A stretch of DNA of 64,000 nucleotides from the NCBI GenBank assembly GCA_963575745.1, contig CAUYUJ010000665.1, forward strand, positions 17,501 through 81,500, written 5' to 3'. Within the stretch, counting starts at the first letter, position 1; every line of letters starts with the position of its first letter. Positions 1-9,850 of the stretch are shown one piece after another. The notes below the pieces were generated by a model. The model was not told the DNA's origin. It saw only the letters and a program-made list of their open reading frames with translations, and searched no databases. Made by a program: the position numbers and the translations under genes. The DNA is from Prorocentrum cordatum (Eukaryota > Sar > Dinophyceae > Prorocentrales > Prorocentraceae).

Positions 1-139
1 GCCCGAGAAGGATGCAAGGGCCTTAGACGCCCATTTCGAAGCTTTCCGAGCGGGGCGCGGCCAGCGAGAGTGGCCAAAGATGGACCGAAGAAGCAAGGAT
101 GCAAAGGGGTACCCTTGGGAATGTTGCCCGTCCTTACTT
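1..139. repeat. Dispersed repeat family W, copy 1 (cut by window edge)
   Basis: Clear similarity to 32712-32859 and weaker similarity to 57300-57413. Shared blocks include GCAAGGGCC, a GACGCCCAT-like stretch, GCGGGGCGCGGCC, GTGGCCAA and, in the first two copies, CCTTGGGAA and TCCTTACT. On the minus strand the copies read a related Pro/Arg-rich peptide with GRAPLxKLRxGRxRPLH. No function is inferred. Confidence 0.6.
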
Positions 140-189
140 TCTGTTGCATCCTCGGGGGACCTTGTCTTTCCCGTCGCGGCCCTGCCCGC

Positions 190-290
190 GTCGAATGCGT
201 GTCGAATCCATGTCGGACGCGTCGGATCCGTGCCGAATCCGTGTCGAATCCGTGCCGAATCCGCGTCGAGTGCGCATCGAGCACGCGTCG
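190..290. repeat. Imperfect 11-bp minisatellite
   Basis: About nine head-to-tail copies of an 11-bp unit close to CGTGYCGAATC. Because 11 is not a multiple of three, all three plus frames stay open and read similar Arg/Ser/Pro-rich peptides. The open frames here are therefore not evidence for a gene. Confidence 0.7.
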
Positions 291-354
291 GGCCCCCAAA
301 AAGACACCAAGTTTAGGGACAGGCGAGGTCCCCCGAAGATGTAACAGACCTTAC

Positions 355-523
355 TACACCCTGCGAAATGCTTAAGAAATCATGGGTTAAGAAATTCATA
401 GTCTCAGAACTTGAATAAAAACCCAACATTTCCATTCAAATCTTAAGATTTTCATTGAAACGTTAAGAATAATCGAGACTCTGGCCGAAAACTTAAGTTT
501 TCTTAAGCATCGCCTAAGGTGTA
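355..523. mobile_element. MITE with TA target duplication, copy 1
   Basis: A 169-bp AT-rich element in a GC-rich setting. It begins CACCCTGCGAAATGCTTAAG after TA and ends with the inverted counterpart CTTAAGCATCGCCTAAGGTG before TA. The imperfect terminal inverted repeats are about 25 bp. The flanking TA dinucleotides fit a TA target duplication, as known for Tc1/mariner-type elements. No transposase is encoded. A second copy lies at 753-923. Confidence 0.8.
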
Positions 524-752
524 TGGGGGTGGACTGCACCGAGCCTCCGCCTCCAGCCGGCGGCGCCCACCCGCCCCCGCAGCCGTGGGCCTGGGCCCTC
601 ACGCTCGCGTCGACCGCCGCCAGGCAGGCCGCGCCCAGCTCGTCGCAGCGGCTGGCGGCGATCTCCCGGCCTAAGGGGCGGCTCGGCGGGGGCGCCGTGG
701 CTCCAGAGCAACCTACGCCCACGGGCGTGGCCTCCGCATTGACTGGCCGATC
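524..752. other. GC-rich spacer between two MITE copies
   Basis: A 229-bp very GC-rich stretch between the two MITEs. The minus strand reads a short helix-like peptide (REIAASRCDELGAA) with no start, stop or homology context. I see no gene. Confidence 0.4.
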
Positions 753-923
753 TACACCCTGCGAAATGCTTAAGAAATCATGGGTTAAGAAATTCATAGT
801 CTCAGAACTTGAATAAAAAAACCCAACATTTCCATTCTAATCTTAGGACTTACATTGAAACATTAAGAATAATCGAGACTCTGGCCGAAAATTTAAGTTT
901 TCTTAAGCATCGCCTAAGGTGTA
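753..923. mobile_element. MITE with TA target duplication, copy 2
   Basis: Same orientation and ends as the copy at 355-523, with a few substitutions and small indels over 171 bp. Both termini are again bordered by TA. The two copies could be independent insertions, or direct repeats created by duplication of element plus spacer. Confidence 0.8.
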
Positions 924-1382
924 CCCCTACACGAGCTCTAATTCTGCCTCCGATCGCCACACGCGAGCCCCAGCAACACCCGACAAAAACAGGGCGGACG
1001 GCTGCGCCACCCCGTCCGCATCAGCGGGCGCGCGGTCCAGACGCCCCTCCCCCCCCGTAAAGTTCCAAACCGGTTTCCGATTGCGGGGGGGGGCCTGGGG
1101 AGAGCCACTCCTTTCATTAGCAGGTTTTCAAGGAGAACGGACGGAGCCTGCTTTGGGCGACTCTACCTGGTACGTCCTCATAATCTGCCTCGTCTGGCCC
1201 ATGGTTTGGCCTGGTTTGGCCTGGTTCCACACGAAACGTCCTCAAAAATTGCATGGTGTGGCCCTGCTTTGGCCTCGTTTGGGGGTGGTCGGCGAATGTC
1301 TGCACGGTTGGGTAACATTGGTTATGGTCGCCATGCGGTCTCAACACACAGTGTGATGTACCACGCTCTCTTCGACACTGCA
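924..1382. other. No gene seen
   Basis: GC-rich sequence with a few degenerate TGGTTTGGCC-like repeats around 1190-1290. No convincing open frame, RNA gene or motif. Confidence 0.4.
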
Positions 1383-1542
1383 TGGTTCATTACAGAGCTG
1401 AACCTAAACGGTGTTTTTCGTTTCGTTTTGTTTTCGTTGTCACTCGTTTTGACTTCAATCCGCCATTACCGCAAAACGAAGTCGAATCGAAAACGGCCCA
1501 CGAAATCGCCAAAATACCGTTTAGGTCCAGCCCTGGTTCATT
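1383..1542. mobile_element. Short inverted-repeat transposon with 9-bp target duplication
   Basis: The 142-bp element at 1392-1533 has terminal inverted repeats matching GGGCTGRACCTAAACGGT and is bordered on both sides by the identical 9-mer TGGTTCATT (1383-1391 and 1534-1542). Its interior is T/G-rich on the left and A/C-rich on the right, so it folds back on itself. A 9-bp duplication is typical of Mutator-like elements, so a non-autonomous MULE-type MITE is the best guess. Confidence 0.75.
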
Positions 1543-2089
1543 GGCACACGTCGTGGTGGGCGTATACAGAGCGACGTACTGGCACGTTGGTATGAGTACC
1601 CACTGTGGCCCACGTCTAACACGACTGCCCTACGAAATGGCGGGCGGCATGGGCACTCCCATCACGCTGTGGATCGGCACGGGCGTGTGTGGCGGCGTTC
1701 GGAGAAAACCTTGATAGGGAACCGAGCTCTATACACCGACGCTTTTTCTGGCCCTGCACAAGCGGATCCTGGTGTATACGGGATGCTGGTGTACACATTT
1801 GCGTCATCTCCCCCGGAAAACGGGGAAACAACTATACACCACACCACCCCGACGTCGTCCCTGGCCCTCAAAAGTTGTACATGCTCCAGTTTCCGACTTG
1901 AAGATATCTCGGGGATGGACAGACCTCCCTTTAGTAAAACGCGGTTCAGTGAAAACGACCTCGGGCCCAAACCTGGCGGGCGCAAGCCTGGAAAGGAACG
2001 GCCGCGGCGCCCTCTCGAGGACCGAAAACGGACAATTCACTCATCGACGTGTCCCTGTTGGGGGTGCTGTCCACCCCCGAATATAGGCT
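1543..2089. other. No gene seen; small inverted motifs
   Basis: Contains scattered TATACACC/GGTGTATA pairs around 1730-1835 that could form small hairpins. No gene is supported. Confidence 0.35.
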
Positions 2090-2294
2090 GTTCCCTTCAG
2101 GACGCCCCGTTTTGAACCAACAGCGGCCGCTGTTGGGCAGGCGGCCTTCTGTCTCAAATGAACACAGGCCGCGGCGGCGTGGAGAGCGAGTCCTGTTCAA
2201 AATGAACAGGAACTGCTGTTGGGCATTGTACCCATATTCTTTCCGTGCCCATGTCGGGCGTCCAGATGTTCCCTTCAGGACGCCCCGTCTTGAA
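2090..2294. repeat. 27-bp direct repeats enclosing palindromes
   Basis: A 27-bp sequence beginning GTTCCCTTCAGGACGCCCCG occurs at 2090-2116 and again at 2268-2294 with one mismatch. Between them lie a perfect 20-bp palindrome (2117-2136, centred on CGGCCG) and an 8-bp-stem hairpin (2192-2210, CCTGTTCA/TGAACAGG). Confidence 0.65.
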
Positions 2295-3215
2295 AAACGC
2301 CGGGCCACGGAGGAGGCAACCCCGGCGGCAGCAGAGCGACCGCCGGCCTCCTCCCTCCCGGCGCGCGCGCCTCGCCGAGAGCTCTCCCAGCGCCGGGTGC
2401 CGCACGACGGTCCGGTGCCGTTGCGCGCGCCTCGTTGCAAAGGGGAGCTCCGAGGTGCCAAGACAAGCGGGCTGCAGGGCCACGGGGACCTCCTCCTCCT
2501 CCTCCTCCTCCTCCTGCGAGGGCGCCCGGCGAGGCCGGAGGGCCGCCTCCTCCTCCTCCTCATCCTCCTCCTCCGCCTCCTCCTCCTCCGCCTCCTCCTG
2601 TGCTGTTCGCCCCCCATCGTCGCCGCCGACCTTCCTGGACGAGGCCGACCCGGGCCTGCGCGGGGCGCTGGCCGCGTGCCTGGCGGCGGCGGAGGCGCGT
2701 GCCTGGAGTTCTCGGAGGCGTGGGTTGGCCCTGGATCTGCCATCCCACGTGTGCAGAGTGTCCGCCGCCCAGCTCGGAGCCGAAGCCTCGGGGCGATGAG
2801 GTTTGAGGTCCCTGTCGGCTTGGAAGGGGTCGCCCAAGGAGGCCCACAACGCATCGGTTGATCGCTCGAAAAAAGGAGCGTCAAGGCGCGCGCTTGGGAG
2901 ATTAAAGTTCTTAGCGCTGTGACTGCCGCAAGTTTGCCAGAGGGAAAGGATCTCCCTCAACCCCCCTGACCAGAACCACTTGAGCTGCCAGTTTTGGTCA
3001 GCGACCTTCGAAAGATTCAGAACACTTGATGCTAATAGACCTACCAAGTAGTCCTCGTATATTGAGCTTGCCAAGTATCGCGCGCCTAATGCATGGTGCG
3101 AGGTGTGCCTTAAGTGTTGCTCGTGAGCTGCTCGTCGCGCAGCCTGTTGTTGCGGCACGTGTTGTCCTGGAGACCGTCTTGATTGCTTATTCCGTATGTA
3201 AGGCATGTCGCCCAC
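2154..3215 (-). CDS. Hypothetical ORF of about 350 codons, probably spurious
   Basis: A long uninterrupted minus-strand frame; the first in-frame ATG is about four codons after 3215. The N-terminal 110 residues are not low-complexity and include aromatic and hydrophobic stretches such as EDYLVGLLASSVLNLSK. The middle is poly-Glu translated from GGA/TCC arrays, and the C-terminus is Arg-rich. No known domain is recognised. A competing 270-codon frame covers the plus strand, and high GC favours chance open frames. It could also be an exon of a split gene. Confidence 0.2.
   Translation of the reverse strand: MGDMPYIRNKQSRRSPGQHVPQQQAARRAAHEQHLRHTSHHALGARYLASSIYEDYLVGLLASSVLNLSKVADQNWQLKWFWSGGLREILSLWQTCGSHSAKNFNLPSARLDAPFFERSTDALWASLGDPFQADRDLKPHRPEASAPSWAADTLHTWDGRSRANPRLRELQARASAAARHAASAPRRPGSASSRKVGGDDGGRTAQEEAEEEEAEEEDEEEEEAALRPRRAPSQEEEEEEEEVPVALQPACLGTSELPFATRRAQRHRTVVRHPALGELSARRARREGGGRRSLCCRRGCLLRGPAFFKTGRPEGNIWTPDMGTERIWVQCPTAVPVHFEQDSLSTPPRPVFI
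2487..2605. repeat. CTC/TCC trinucleotide arrays
   Basis: Two blocks of near-pure CTC repeats separated by about 25 bp of GC-rich sequence. Confidence 0.9.
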
Positions 3216-3820
3216 ATGTCATAGAAACAGCGACATGCTATGTCTATCGATAAGCAACAGAATCCAGATTTCACTCAGCAGGGAAGGTCGCACTCGTATT
3301 CGGCGTTTCCCTCTTTCACCCTTGCTGCTCCTCACGCCCCTGCTCCTAGCCCGCTCTCCCCTGAGATCCTGGACTGCAGCCAAGGCTCTCGCCCGGAGGA
3401 GAGCAAGAGATCGCGAGGCAAGGAGAATTCCCATCGTGCTCGACAGGCATTTTGCTGATGCTGCTGACCCCCACCCCACCCCCGTTGCAAACACTCTTGT
3501 GCAGGCTGGTCTCCATCGCTAGCTCGCAGCTGCAGTGGGCAACTATTAGCGGGTGGATGTTCTTATCGGCCCGAGTGCCGCCGGACGGGTATTCGATGAC
3601 CCCTTCCGGGCGCTTTCTGCCCGGGAGCGCGCCGAAGAGCCACGTGTGCGCCAGAAGGAGGTAACATTGGATAATAATCAGGGTCTTCAGCTGGATGTGG
3701 GGGGGATCGGGATCGCTTTCGCTCGTTCTGTGGCTTCTTTTCGTGGTGTCGTTCCGGTGGCGGTCGGAGGAACGTGCAGCGGTGCACTGCGTGCCTGCCC
3801 AATCTGAAGGGGAACTGGAA
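3216..3820. other. No gene seen
   Basis: Mixed-composition DNA with only short open frames. No recognised domain, RNA or repeat partner in this window. Confidence 0.35.
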
Positions 3821-3967
3821 CACACAAATAAATACACACAAATAAAAATATCCCCCCTATTTTCCCATATTTTCTGGGTTTTTGTCTTCCCCACCACTTC
3901 CCATATTTTCGCATATTTTCCTGGGGATCGACGATTAATTGTGTCTGTGTGTTTCTTTCCCTCCTGA
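3821..3967 (-). repeat. AT-rich dispersed family V, copy A
   Basis: First of six copies (3821, 36915, 38056, 53621, 58088, 60114). Plus-strand landmarks are ACACACAAATAAATACACAC, a block TTCTGGGTTTTTGTCTTCCC, GATCGACGATTAATTGTGTC and CCCTCCTGA at the end. The minus strand reads KTKTQKIWEN then ICVYLFVC in an open frame. Likely a non-autonomous transposable element or retroposon; class unknown. Confidence 0.75.
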
Positions 3968-4102
3968 CAATCGCCCCTTATCATGTCCTGCCCCCTCTCC
4001 CGCTTCGCCCCCCTTCGCCCGCCGGCGCGGGCGGGCCGCGCCGGTGTGTCCTGCGGCTCCGCGGAGCTCGCCGTCCGAGACGGCTTCGCGGAGGTGCGGG
4101 GG

Positions 4103-4315
4103 ACGGAGGAGGGAGGAGGGAGGAGGAGGAGGACAGGGAGGAGGAGGAGGAGGACAGGGAGGAGGAGGAGGAGGAGGAGGAAGGAGGAGGAGGAGAGGAG
4201 GAGGAGTGAGGAGGAGGAGGAGGAGGAGAGGAGGAGGAGGAGAGGAGGAGGAGGAGGAGGAGGAGGAGGAGGAGGAGGAGGAGGAGGAGGAGGAGGAGAG
4301 AGGAGGAGGGAGGAG
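4103..4315. repeat. GGA trinucleotide array
   Basis: About 210 bp of GGA/GAG repeats with GGGA interruptions. Poly-Glu, poly-Arg or poly-Gly frames arise from it. Confidence 0.95.
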
Positions 4316-4657
4316 AGGCATGGGGGAGGGCAGAGGGGAGAGGAGGGGAGGGGGAGATAGAGGAGAGAAAAAGAGGACGAGGGGCACTGTCTCTTCAGAA
4401 CGAAGACCTCACACCACAGGAGGCTCAGGTTCCCCCGTGTTGCATTTCTCGTTTATCTCATCCCCCGATGCAGTTCCGGGGGGCGAGATGAGCGAGCATG
4501 GCGGGCATCCTGGCGAGTGGTGCTACGCGAGTTGTCCGCCACCGTGCCGCGAGGCGCGAAGTGGAGTTTTCTCAGGGTCCTCCTGTGTCCTCGGTTCTCT
4601 GTACTCTGCTGGGACTGGGATTCTAACATTCTGAAGGCTGGGGGGTTGGCGTATGCT

Positions 4658-4946
4658 TAATGGGGGGGTCAAAAATGGGGGGGTCAAAAACGGTCCCCTT
4701 TCGTGCCCCTCTCGGCCCCTCTGGAGCCCTCAAGGGGCTCGTTTAGGTACCGTTTGGTACCTTTTCGGACCACCCTCGCCACCCCCGGAGGCGAGGGTGG
4801 TCCCGTTTCGGGGTGGCGAGGGTGGCGAGGGTGGTCCGAAAAGGTACCCAAACGGTACCTAAACGAGCCCCTTGAGGCTCCAGAGGGGCCCGAAAGGGGC
4901 ACGAAAGGGGACCTTTTTGACCCCCCCATTTATGACCCCCCCATTA
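4658..4946. repeat. Near-perfect 289-bp inverted repeat (hairpin)
   Basis: The left arm starts TAATGGGGGGGTCAAAAATG and the right arm ends with the inverted counterpart ATTTATGACCCCCCCATTA. Arms of about 130-140 bp match almost base for base, including GGTACCGTTTGGTACC-type sites and a GGCGAGGGTGG core near the centre (about 4800). Both strands read nearly the same peptide. Fold-back element or recent inverted duplication. Confidence 0.85.
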
Positions 4947-5039
4947 CGCAACGCCCAACGGGGCCCCGAAATCACACCTTTCCGGGGAGTTCCCGCGCGC
5001 TCGGGGGCTGCCCCGCATGCCCTTTTGCAGATGCCGGAG

Positions 5040-5630
5040 CGCCCCAGGACGGGCCGGCAAGGCCCCAGAGAGCGCCCCAGAGGGTCCAGGAGGCCTCCAA
5101 GACCGCCCTAGACCGCCCCGAGACGCCCAAGACGGCCCCAAGACGGAAGAGCACTCCAAGAGGACCCCCATGAGTGCCCAGATTGGCAAAAATCATTGAT
5201 TTGCCTTGTGTTGTTCTCTGTTTTTCGCGCTCTCGCGTGTTCGGGCTTCCGGCGCTCCAAGATGGCCCCAGAGGCCCCCAAGACCGCTCCCAGACGGCCC
5301 AAGAGGCCCCCCAGAGGGCCCCAAGACGGTCCAAGAGGCCAGGAGGGCCCCAAAACGGCCCAAGAGGCGCCCAAGATCGCCCAAGAGGGCCCCAAGACGG
5401 CCCCAGGGGGGGCCAAAGAGGGAGAACACGAACCGACAATTCGAGCCTGTCGCCCCTAGAGGCCCCCAGGAGGACCCAAGGGGCCCCCAAGAGAGCCCAA
5501 GAGGCCCTCTAGAGGCCCCACGAGGCCCCCCGAGAGGCCCCAAAACGGCCCCCAAGAGGCCTCAAAACTGCCTCCACGAGGGCCCCAAGAGGCCTCCCCA
5601 GACGTCCAAACGAACATCCAAGAGGCCTCT
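5040..5630. repeat. Degenerate short-unit minisatellite (GACGGCCCCAAGAGG-like)
   Basis: Many imperfect copies of a 9-21-bp purine/C-rich unit combining GACGGCCC and CAAGAGGCCC. Plus frames read Arg/Pro/Gly/Lys-rich and minus frames read Trp/Gly/Pro/Leu-rich repeats (GPSWGPLG). These are repeat translations, not genes. Related units recur near 47150-47260. Confidence 0.75.
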
Positions 5631-5728
5631 AACCCACAACCCAGGCACGGTGACGAGATGGGCCGAAGGCCACTAGATAGCGTCGCCTCCCCCCTGGCTG
5701 TTAAGGTTGTGCTCCTTGAGGTCGTGGA

Positions 5729-6385
5729 CTACCTCCTCCTCCTCCTCCTCCTCCTCTCCTCCTCCTCCTCCTCCTCCTCCTCCTCCTCCTCCTCCTCCTC
5801 CTCCTCCTTCCTCCATCCATCCTCCTCCTCATCCTTCTCCTCCTCGCCTCCTCCATCCTCTTCCTCCTCCTCCTCCTCCTCCTCCTCCCTCCTCCTTCCT
5901 CCTCCTCCTCCTCCCCTCCTCCTCTCCTCTCTCCTCCTCCTCCTCCTCCACCTCCTCCTCCTCCTCCTCCCTCCTCCTCCCTCATCATCACATCCATCAT
6001 CATCATCATCACAGCATCATCGCATCAGCATCATCATCATCATCATCATCAGCATCAGCATCAGCATCAGCATCAGCATCATCACATCATCATCATCAAC
6101 ATCATCATCATCATCATCATCAGCATCATATCAGCATCAGCATCATCAGCATCATCATCATCATCATACATCATCATCCTCATCATCATCAACATCATCA
6201 GCATCATCATCATCCATCATCCTCCCCAATATAAAAAACCCCTCCTCCTCCTCCTACTCCTCCCCTTCCTCCTCCACTTCTACCTCCTCCTCCCCTCCTC
6301 CTCCTCCCTCCTCCCTCCTCCCTCCTCCCTCCTCCCTCCTCCCTCCTCCCTCCTCCCTCCTCCCTCCTCCTGCCTCCTCCCCCCT
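5729..6385. repeat. Compound microsatellite TCC, then ATC, then CTCCCTC
   Basis: Consecutive TCC repeats (5729-5990), ATC/AGC repeats (5991-6225), and TCC plus a 7-bp CTCCCTC repeat (6240-6385). Confidence 0.95.
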
Positions 6386-6999
6386 CCCCCCTTTTCTTAT
6401 CAAGCTGCACCAAGTCGGTCGAAGCGATCGCCGCGTCTGCTGCCTTCTTCCTCCTCCTCCTCCCCCCCCACCCCTCCGGCCCTGCGACTTCCCCTCCCGC
6501 ACGCCCGCCGCAAGCACCGACCGCGGCGGCCTGCGCGACCGTGCCCCCGCCTGTGCCCCCCGAGCCCCCTCTCGACGGCAGGCCCCAGCGGCCGGGGGCG
6601 GTCGGCTCCCGAGCCCCGGGCACTTCGCGTCGCAGCGGCCTCCGACGGGCTAGGGGGCGGAGGGGGGGGGGCGGGGAGGGGAGCGAAACGGGAGAGGGGG
6701 GAGGGGGGAAGCGGGAAAGGGGGAAGCGGGAAGGGAGGGGTAAGCGCGAAGGGATGAGAGGGGGAACGAACGAACGAGCGAACCACCACTGCGGACAGCT
6801 GTCGGGGCCTGTTCAAGGCCTGGTGGGGCAGGCCGTGGCCTCCTGAAACCTGTACGTATGGACTACACGCAAGCATGCATATGATTAGCGAGACAATTAC
6901 TACGACGGTAAGACCCCACATGATAAGCTTTTTAGATTACCCTTAGCCCTTCCCCCGTCGCCCTAGCGGACATCCTCCTCTCGCCCTGAGCTCGGTTCT
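6386..6999. other. GC-rich, no gene seen
   Basis: GC- then G-rich sequence with GGGAAGCGGGAAAGG-like repeats near 6700-6750. No gene supported. Confidence 0.35.
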
Positions 7000-7205
7000 C
7001 TCCTCCTCGTCCTTATCCTCCTCCTTTTTTTCCTCCTCCTCCTCCTCCTCCTCTCTCCCTCCTCCTCCTCCTCCTCCTCCTCCTCCTCCTCCTCCTCCTC
7101 CCTCCTCCTCATCCTCCTCCTCCTCCTCCTCCTCCTCCTCTCCTCCTCCTCCTCCTCCTTTCTTTCTCCTCCTCCTGCTCCTCCTTCTCCACCTCCTCCT
7201 CACCA
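7000..7205. repeat. TCC trinucleotide array
   Basis: About 200 bp of TCC/CTC repeats with minor TTTC interruptions. Confidence 0.95.
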
Positions 7206-7367
7206 TCGCCCCCCCTCCACCCCTTCGCCCCCTCCTCATCCTCCTCCTGCCGCTTCTCTACGTGCACCTCCCTTTCCCCGTGGTCGGGGCCAGCAAGTCG
7301 ATTTTCGTCGGCGCCGTCGCCGCCTCGGCCAACGCGCGCGCGTTCGCACGGCTAGATCGCGAAGTCG

Positions 7368-7482
7368 TTGGGGCAGCCCCGCGGGCCACGCCTTTGGGAC
7401 AACCCCGCGGGCCGCCATGGCGCGAGGCCAGGCCGTCGGGACAACCCCGCGAGCCACACCGCTAGGACAACCCCGCGGGCCT
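7368..7482. repeat. GGGACAACCCCGCGGGCC repeats
   Basis: Four imperfect copies of an 18-bp motif (about 7371, 7395, 7438, 7465) at irregular spacing, just downstream of the helicase relic. A related copy is near 14158-14176. Confidence 0.6.
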
Positions 7483-7502
7483 TTAGCTGCGCGCCGCGGC
7501 GC

Positions 7503-8300
7503 TCAAGCGGGAGGCAGCACGACGCCAAGATCCGCGGCGAGCTGCTCGGCCTCACCCCTGGAGGTCTTCGCTTTCTCATCGAACTTCTTGAGCGCCTCCC
7601 GCAAAGACACCGGCGGCCCGCGCTCCAGAAACTCGCGCGAGGGCGGCCGCGGGATCAGCACGTTCCGCACGCACGTGGCGCGGGAGAACATGACGTAGAG
7701 AGCCACCGCTGCTCGTCCGACATGCCTGCGCGGCCAGCGTCCTCGTCCCTCGCGCAGTCGATGGTGACGCCCTTGCGCAGCGTCTGGCCCTGCGACAGCG
7801 TGGAGGTCAAGTAGGACGCGCGCGTCAGGGTGAACCCCGTGCGGCGCACAACGTGCGTCCCCGAGCTCTGCCACGTGAGCTGCTGCTCGCTGGGCCTGAA
7901 CATGAGCAAGCTCCTCGCCCGCGCCTCGGCCTCGCCGTCGTCGTCGGTGCCATCGGCGCCCTGTCGCAGCAGCTCGGCGACCTCCTTGTAGATCGGAGAC
8001 TCTTTGAAGCCGTGGACCTGCAGCCAGATTCCCTCCGGTAGGTAGCGGGGGCGAAAGAGCTGGCCAGCCGAGCACTCCTCGTAGTCGCGCTCGTCGTCTG
8101 CGTGATACTCGAAGGACACGATGGTGGCGCGTTGCTCCTGCACGAGTCCCAACATATTATTAGTATTATTCGTCTTCTTCTTCTTTTTCTTTAGCTCCTC
8201 CTGTGCGGCCGTGAACCGAACCTCCATGCCGACGTGTGCCGGTAAGACGCCATGGGGAAGGGGAGGAGCGCGCGCGGAGAAGAAGCAGAGGAAGGACGAG
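7503..8300 (-). pseudogene. PIF1-like helicase C-terminal relic, frameshifted
   Basis: The minus strand reads the C-terminal half of a PIF1/RecD-type superfamily 1B DNA helicase. In order: a PVHVG-like segment (LPAHVGMEVRFT), a LVQxxxATIVSFEYH strand, then the motif V region LSQGQTL and the motif VI region YVMFSRAT, ending at a TGA near 7503. The LSQGQTL part and the YVMFSRAT part lie in different frames, switching at about 7697-7703, which fits one lost base. A Lys/Asn stretch near 8150-8190 comes from a small TTC/TTA microsatellite. Walker A and B motifs are absent; upstream is low-complexity sequence. PIF1-like copies are numerous in dinoflagellates, often in mobile DNA. Read here as a truncated pseudogene or transposon fragment. 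Family confidence is good; the exact subfamily is open. Confidence 0.7.
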
Positions 8301-8494
8301 GACGGGGAAGGGGTAGGGAGGGGGTGATGATGAGGAGGACGTGGAGAAGGAGGAGGAGGAGGAGAAATAGAAGGAGGGGGAGTAGTTGAGGGCATAACGG
8401 CGGGCGAGAGGAGAGTGTCCGTCAGGGCGAGGTGGAAAAGGGTAAGGGCAAGCAAAACAGACTCTCATGTGGGGCCCTTCCGTCGGAAAAAAAA

Positions 8495-9218
8495 CACAGG
8501 TTGCCGATGACCCGCTCGGATTACCAACATGAAATGCGGGACCCATAGGGAGGGGGCTCCCGCCTGAGACTTCCTCACAATTCACTCACAGACGAGGCTC
8601 CCGCTTGACACTTCCTCCAAATTCAAGCCTGGGGAGCCCAAAAGTGACGACAGTTACAGGTTGCCGATGACCCGCTCGGATTACCAACATGACATGCGGG
8701 ACCTATAGGGAGGGGGCTCCCGCCTGAGACTTCCTCACAATTCACTCACAGACGAGGCTCCCGCTTGATACTTTCTCCAAATTCAAGCCTGAGGAGCCCA
8801 AAAGTGACGACAGTTACAAGTTGCCGATGACCTGCTCGGATTACCAACATGAAGCGCGGGACCCATAGGGAGGGGGCTCCCGCCTGAGACTTCCTCGGAT
8901 GACACTCACAGACGAGGCTCCCGCTTGATACTTCCTCCAAATTCAAACCTGAGGAGCCCAAAAATGACAACAGTTACAGGTTGCCGATGACCCGCTCGGA
9001 TTACCAACATGACATGCGGGACCTATAGGGAGGGGGCTCCCGCCTGAGACCTCACAATTCACTCACAGACGAGGCTCCCGCTTGATACTTTCTCCACATT
9101 CAAACCTGAGGAGCCCAAGAGTGACGACAGTTACAGGTTGCCGATGACCTGCTCGGATTACCAACATGAAGCGCGGGACCCATAGGGAGGGGGCTCCCGC
9201 CTGAGACTTCATCGGGTG
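8495..9218. repeat. 160-bp tandem satellite, five units
   Basis: Units start at TTGCCGATGA near 8501, 8662, 8821, 8981 and 9138 (spacings 161, 159, 160, 157). Each holds two related sub-blocks beginning GGCTCCCGCCTGAGACTTCC and GGCTCCCGCTTGA. Units 2 and 4 share GACATGCGGGACCTATAG, and units 3 and 5 share GAAGCGCGGGACCCATAG, so the array has a dimeric (about 320-bp) higher-order pattern. Confidence 0.9.
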
Positions 9219-9235
9219 ACATAAGCGAGTGACGG

Positions 9236-9291
9236 TGATGAGTGAGTGAGTGAGTGAGTGAGTGAGTGGGTGGGTGGGTGGGTGGGTGAGT

Positions 9292-9292
<1 letters not shown>
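9236..9292. repeat. GAGT/GGGT tetranucleotide array
   Basis: Pure GAGT then GGGT repeats directly following the satellite. Confidence 0.9.
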
Positions 9293-9585
<293 letters not shown>

Positions 9586-9850
9586 GAGTGTGAGAGAGGG
9601 GGGTGAGGAGGAGATCCTGCGCGGAGGGTGTCCAGAGAAAACAAGAAACCCACTTAGGATGTGGGGAAAAAATATGACGGAAGAGGGGAGGAGGGCGAGG
9701 AAGTCCTGGATGTGGACGCCGGCGTACCGTCGCCACGGATGGGAAGGGGGAGGGGGGGGGGCGGCGGATAGGGAAGCGGGAAGCGGGAAGCGGCAGGGGG
9801 CGGGGCGTGGCGGGAGAGGAGCCCCGCCCAGTCCCACCCCCTCCCCCACG

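Noticed and set aside
2049-2861. 270-codon plus-strand ORF
   Set aside because: Opposite-strand shadow of another open frame in GC-rich microsatellite DNA, no domain.
5108-5676. Trp/Gly/Pro/Leu-rich (GPSWGPLG) and Arg/Pro-rich ORFs
   Set aside because: Products of a short-unit minisatellite; the same peptides arise in several frames.
8495-9218. CRISPR-like array
   Set aside because: Units are 160 bp, contiguous, with no unique spacers, in a eukaryotic setting; it is a satellite.
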